Source: an uncultured Clostridia bacterium (GTDB lineage: Bacteria; Bacillota; Clostridia; Oscillospirales; Acutalibacteraceae). Taken from it: 6,891 bases of DNA. The stretch spans positions 1-6,891 of the forward strand of contig CAMVYG010000117.1 in the NCBI GenBank assembly GCA_947171615.1. Reading direction: 5' to 3'. Shown here piece by piece: positions 6,580-6,891 of this stretch (positions are counted from its first letter, which is position 1; every line of letters starts with the position of its first letter). The position numbers were made by a program, and so were the translations under genes. The notes beneath the pieces were generated by a model that was not told where the DNA came from, made no database searches, and worked only from the letters and a program-made list of their open reading frames with translations.

Positions 6580-6625
6580 GGTCAAAGCCCTTACAAGGCA
6601 GTAAAAAACGCTTTGGCCTCTTTTT
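6580..6625 (+). terminator. Possible Rho-independent terminator, plus strand
   Basis: GGTCAAAGC (6580-6588) pairs with GCTTTGGCC (6610-6618), nine pairs with one G-U, followed by TCTTTTT. The 21-nt loop contains a minor CCTT/AAGG stem. No obvious plus-strand gene ends here, so it may close a short RNA or attenuate something. On the minus strand no T-run follows. Confidence 0.4.
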
Positions 6626-6665
6626 CAAAACAGAAGCCGATCTTAAATAAAGCGTGAACCGGCTC

Positions 6666-6695
6666 TTGGCAAAATGGCAGAAATTGTGATAGAAT
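6666..6695 (+). promoter_or_regulatory. Predicted extended -10 promoter firing rightward
   Basis: TTGGCA (6666-6671, 5 of 6) and TAGAAT (6690-6695, 5 of 6) are 18 bp apart, and TG at 6687-6688 makes an extended -10. By eye this is the best promoter in the intergenic region. Transcription would begin near 6702 and read the hairpin array toward a possible start codon at 6872, diverging from the importer promoter about 110 bp away. Confidence 0.55.
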
Positions 6696-6714
6696 TCGGT
6701 ATAACTGTTTAGGA

Positions 6715-6742
6715 GAAAGTTTGAAAAATAGATTTTTCAAAC
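6715..6742 (+). repeat. 28-nt palindromic element, copy 2 (rightward leader)
   Basis: Plus-strand GAAA followed by arms GTTTGAAAAAT (6719-6729) and ATTTTTCAAAC (6732-6742) with AG between. It matches copy 1 at 27 of 28 positions in opposite orientation. It begins about 13 nt into the predicted rightward transcript. As RNA it folds into an 11-bp stem; as DNA it is a perfect inverted repeat large enough for a dimeric regulator. Confidence 0.8.
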
Positions 6743-6750
6743 CAGGTTTT

Positions 6751-6854
6751 GCGGCTTTTACCGCTTGAAAGATGATTTTTTGGAAAATCATCCGGGCAAT
6801 TTCCAAAGAAAGGATGGCTTTCGCAGACAAGAATTGTCTGCAAAAGCTACCATC
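6751..6854 (+). promoter_or_regulatory. Array of three hairpins in the rightward leader
   Basis: Three stem-loops follow copy 2 of the repeat. GCGG/CCGC is at 6751-6764 and may be extended by TTTCAA (6735-6740) pairing with TTGAAA (6765-6770). Next is 6771-6792, a 9-bp GATGATTTT/AAAATCATC stem with a TTGG loop. The third, 6813-6854, pairs GCAGACAA with TTGTCTGC around GAA and continues outward through CTTT/AAAG and GATGG/CCATC with a bulge and one mismatch. None is followed by a T-run. A structured 5' leader is the simplest reading; decayed repeat DNA is the alternative. Confidence 0.5.
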
Positions 6855-6871
6855 GGTTGACAAAGGGAAAC

Positions 6872-6891
6872 ATGTCTGCCAACAAGAAACA
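6872..6891 (+). CDS. Possible start of a divergent gene running off the window
   Basis: ATG at 6872 opens a frame reading Met-Ser-Ala-Asn-Lys-Lys to the window edge. AAAGGG (6862-6867) lies 4 nt upstream, a little close but usable. The call rests mainly on context: a good rightward promoter at 6666-6695 and a structured leader of about 170 nt lead to this codon. Six codons cannot identify a product. A regulator of the importer would be a common divergent neighbour, but nothing here shows it. Confidence 0.35.

Noticed and set aside
6386..6628. 81-residue N-terminal extension of the solute-binding protein
   Set aside because: It would put non-signal sequence ahead of a clear lipoprotein signal peptide and would run through the predicted promoter and leader; ATG 6385 has a proper ribosome-binding site.
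6415..6742. A 328-bp miniature transposable element bounded by the inverted 28-nt repeats
   Set aside because: No target-site duplication is visible at the outer edges, each repeat is itself a palindrome, and the interval holds promoters that fit the flanking genes. A genome-wide copy count is needed to exclude it.
6591..6863. Minus-strand open frame of 90 codons, open to the right edge if extended
   Set aside because: It begins with a TTG that has no ribosome-binding site, crosses all four hairpins and the palindrome, and lies antisense to a good promoter. Its Phe/Lys-rich product looks like translated AT-rich repeat DNA.

Overview
The window looks like chromosomal DNA of a Gram-positive Clostridia-type bacterium, most likely of the Oscillospiraceae/Ruminococcaceae kind. 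This is inference. It rests on an IreB-family gene (a Firmicutes protein), purine-rich Shine-Dalgarno sites ahead of most genes, a TTG start, a lipoprotein-type solute-binding protein, and coding DNA of fairly high GC next to an AT-rich intergenic region. No species can be named.

Left half, plus strand (1-3578). The 3' end of pheS is followed by complete pheT, the two subunits of phenylalanyl-tRNA synthetase. After a 113-bp gap with a good sigma-A-type promoter come ireB, a small regulatory phosphoprotein linked to Ser/Thr kinase signalling, and a 105-residue protein that I cannot assign. A strong hairpin terminator at 3533-3578 ends the unit. It also faces the converging operon and probably serves both.

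Middle, minus strand (3605-6385, transcribed right to left). A compact three-gene ABC importer of the iron-complex/cobalamin type runs in the order lipoprotein solute-binding protein, FecCD-type permease, FecE/FhuC-type ATPase. Both junctions overlap, by 11 and 4 bp, so translation is probably coupled. The binding protein captures a metal-chelate-like ligand outside the cell, the permease (presumably a homodimer) moves it across the membrane, and the ATPase supplies energy. The ligand cannot be read from the sequence.

Right end (6386-6891). About 490 bp hold no convincing complete gene but much structure. Two divergent promoters are predicted: one firing left into the importer (-10 at 6528-6533), one firing right (-10 at 6690-6695), probably into a gene that begins at 6872 and runs off the window. 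Both predicted leader RNAs carry the same 28-nt element in the same sense (27 of 28 identical), mostly a 24-bp palindrome. The importer promoter is overlapped by a palindrome and by direct repeats that look like a repressor site. The importer leader can fold in two mutually exclusive ways, and the rightward leader has four hairpins in a row. This intergenic region and the unassigned 105-residue protein are the best candidates for undescribed biology. No known defence system, CRISPR array, transposase, tRNA or rRNA is visible.
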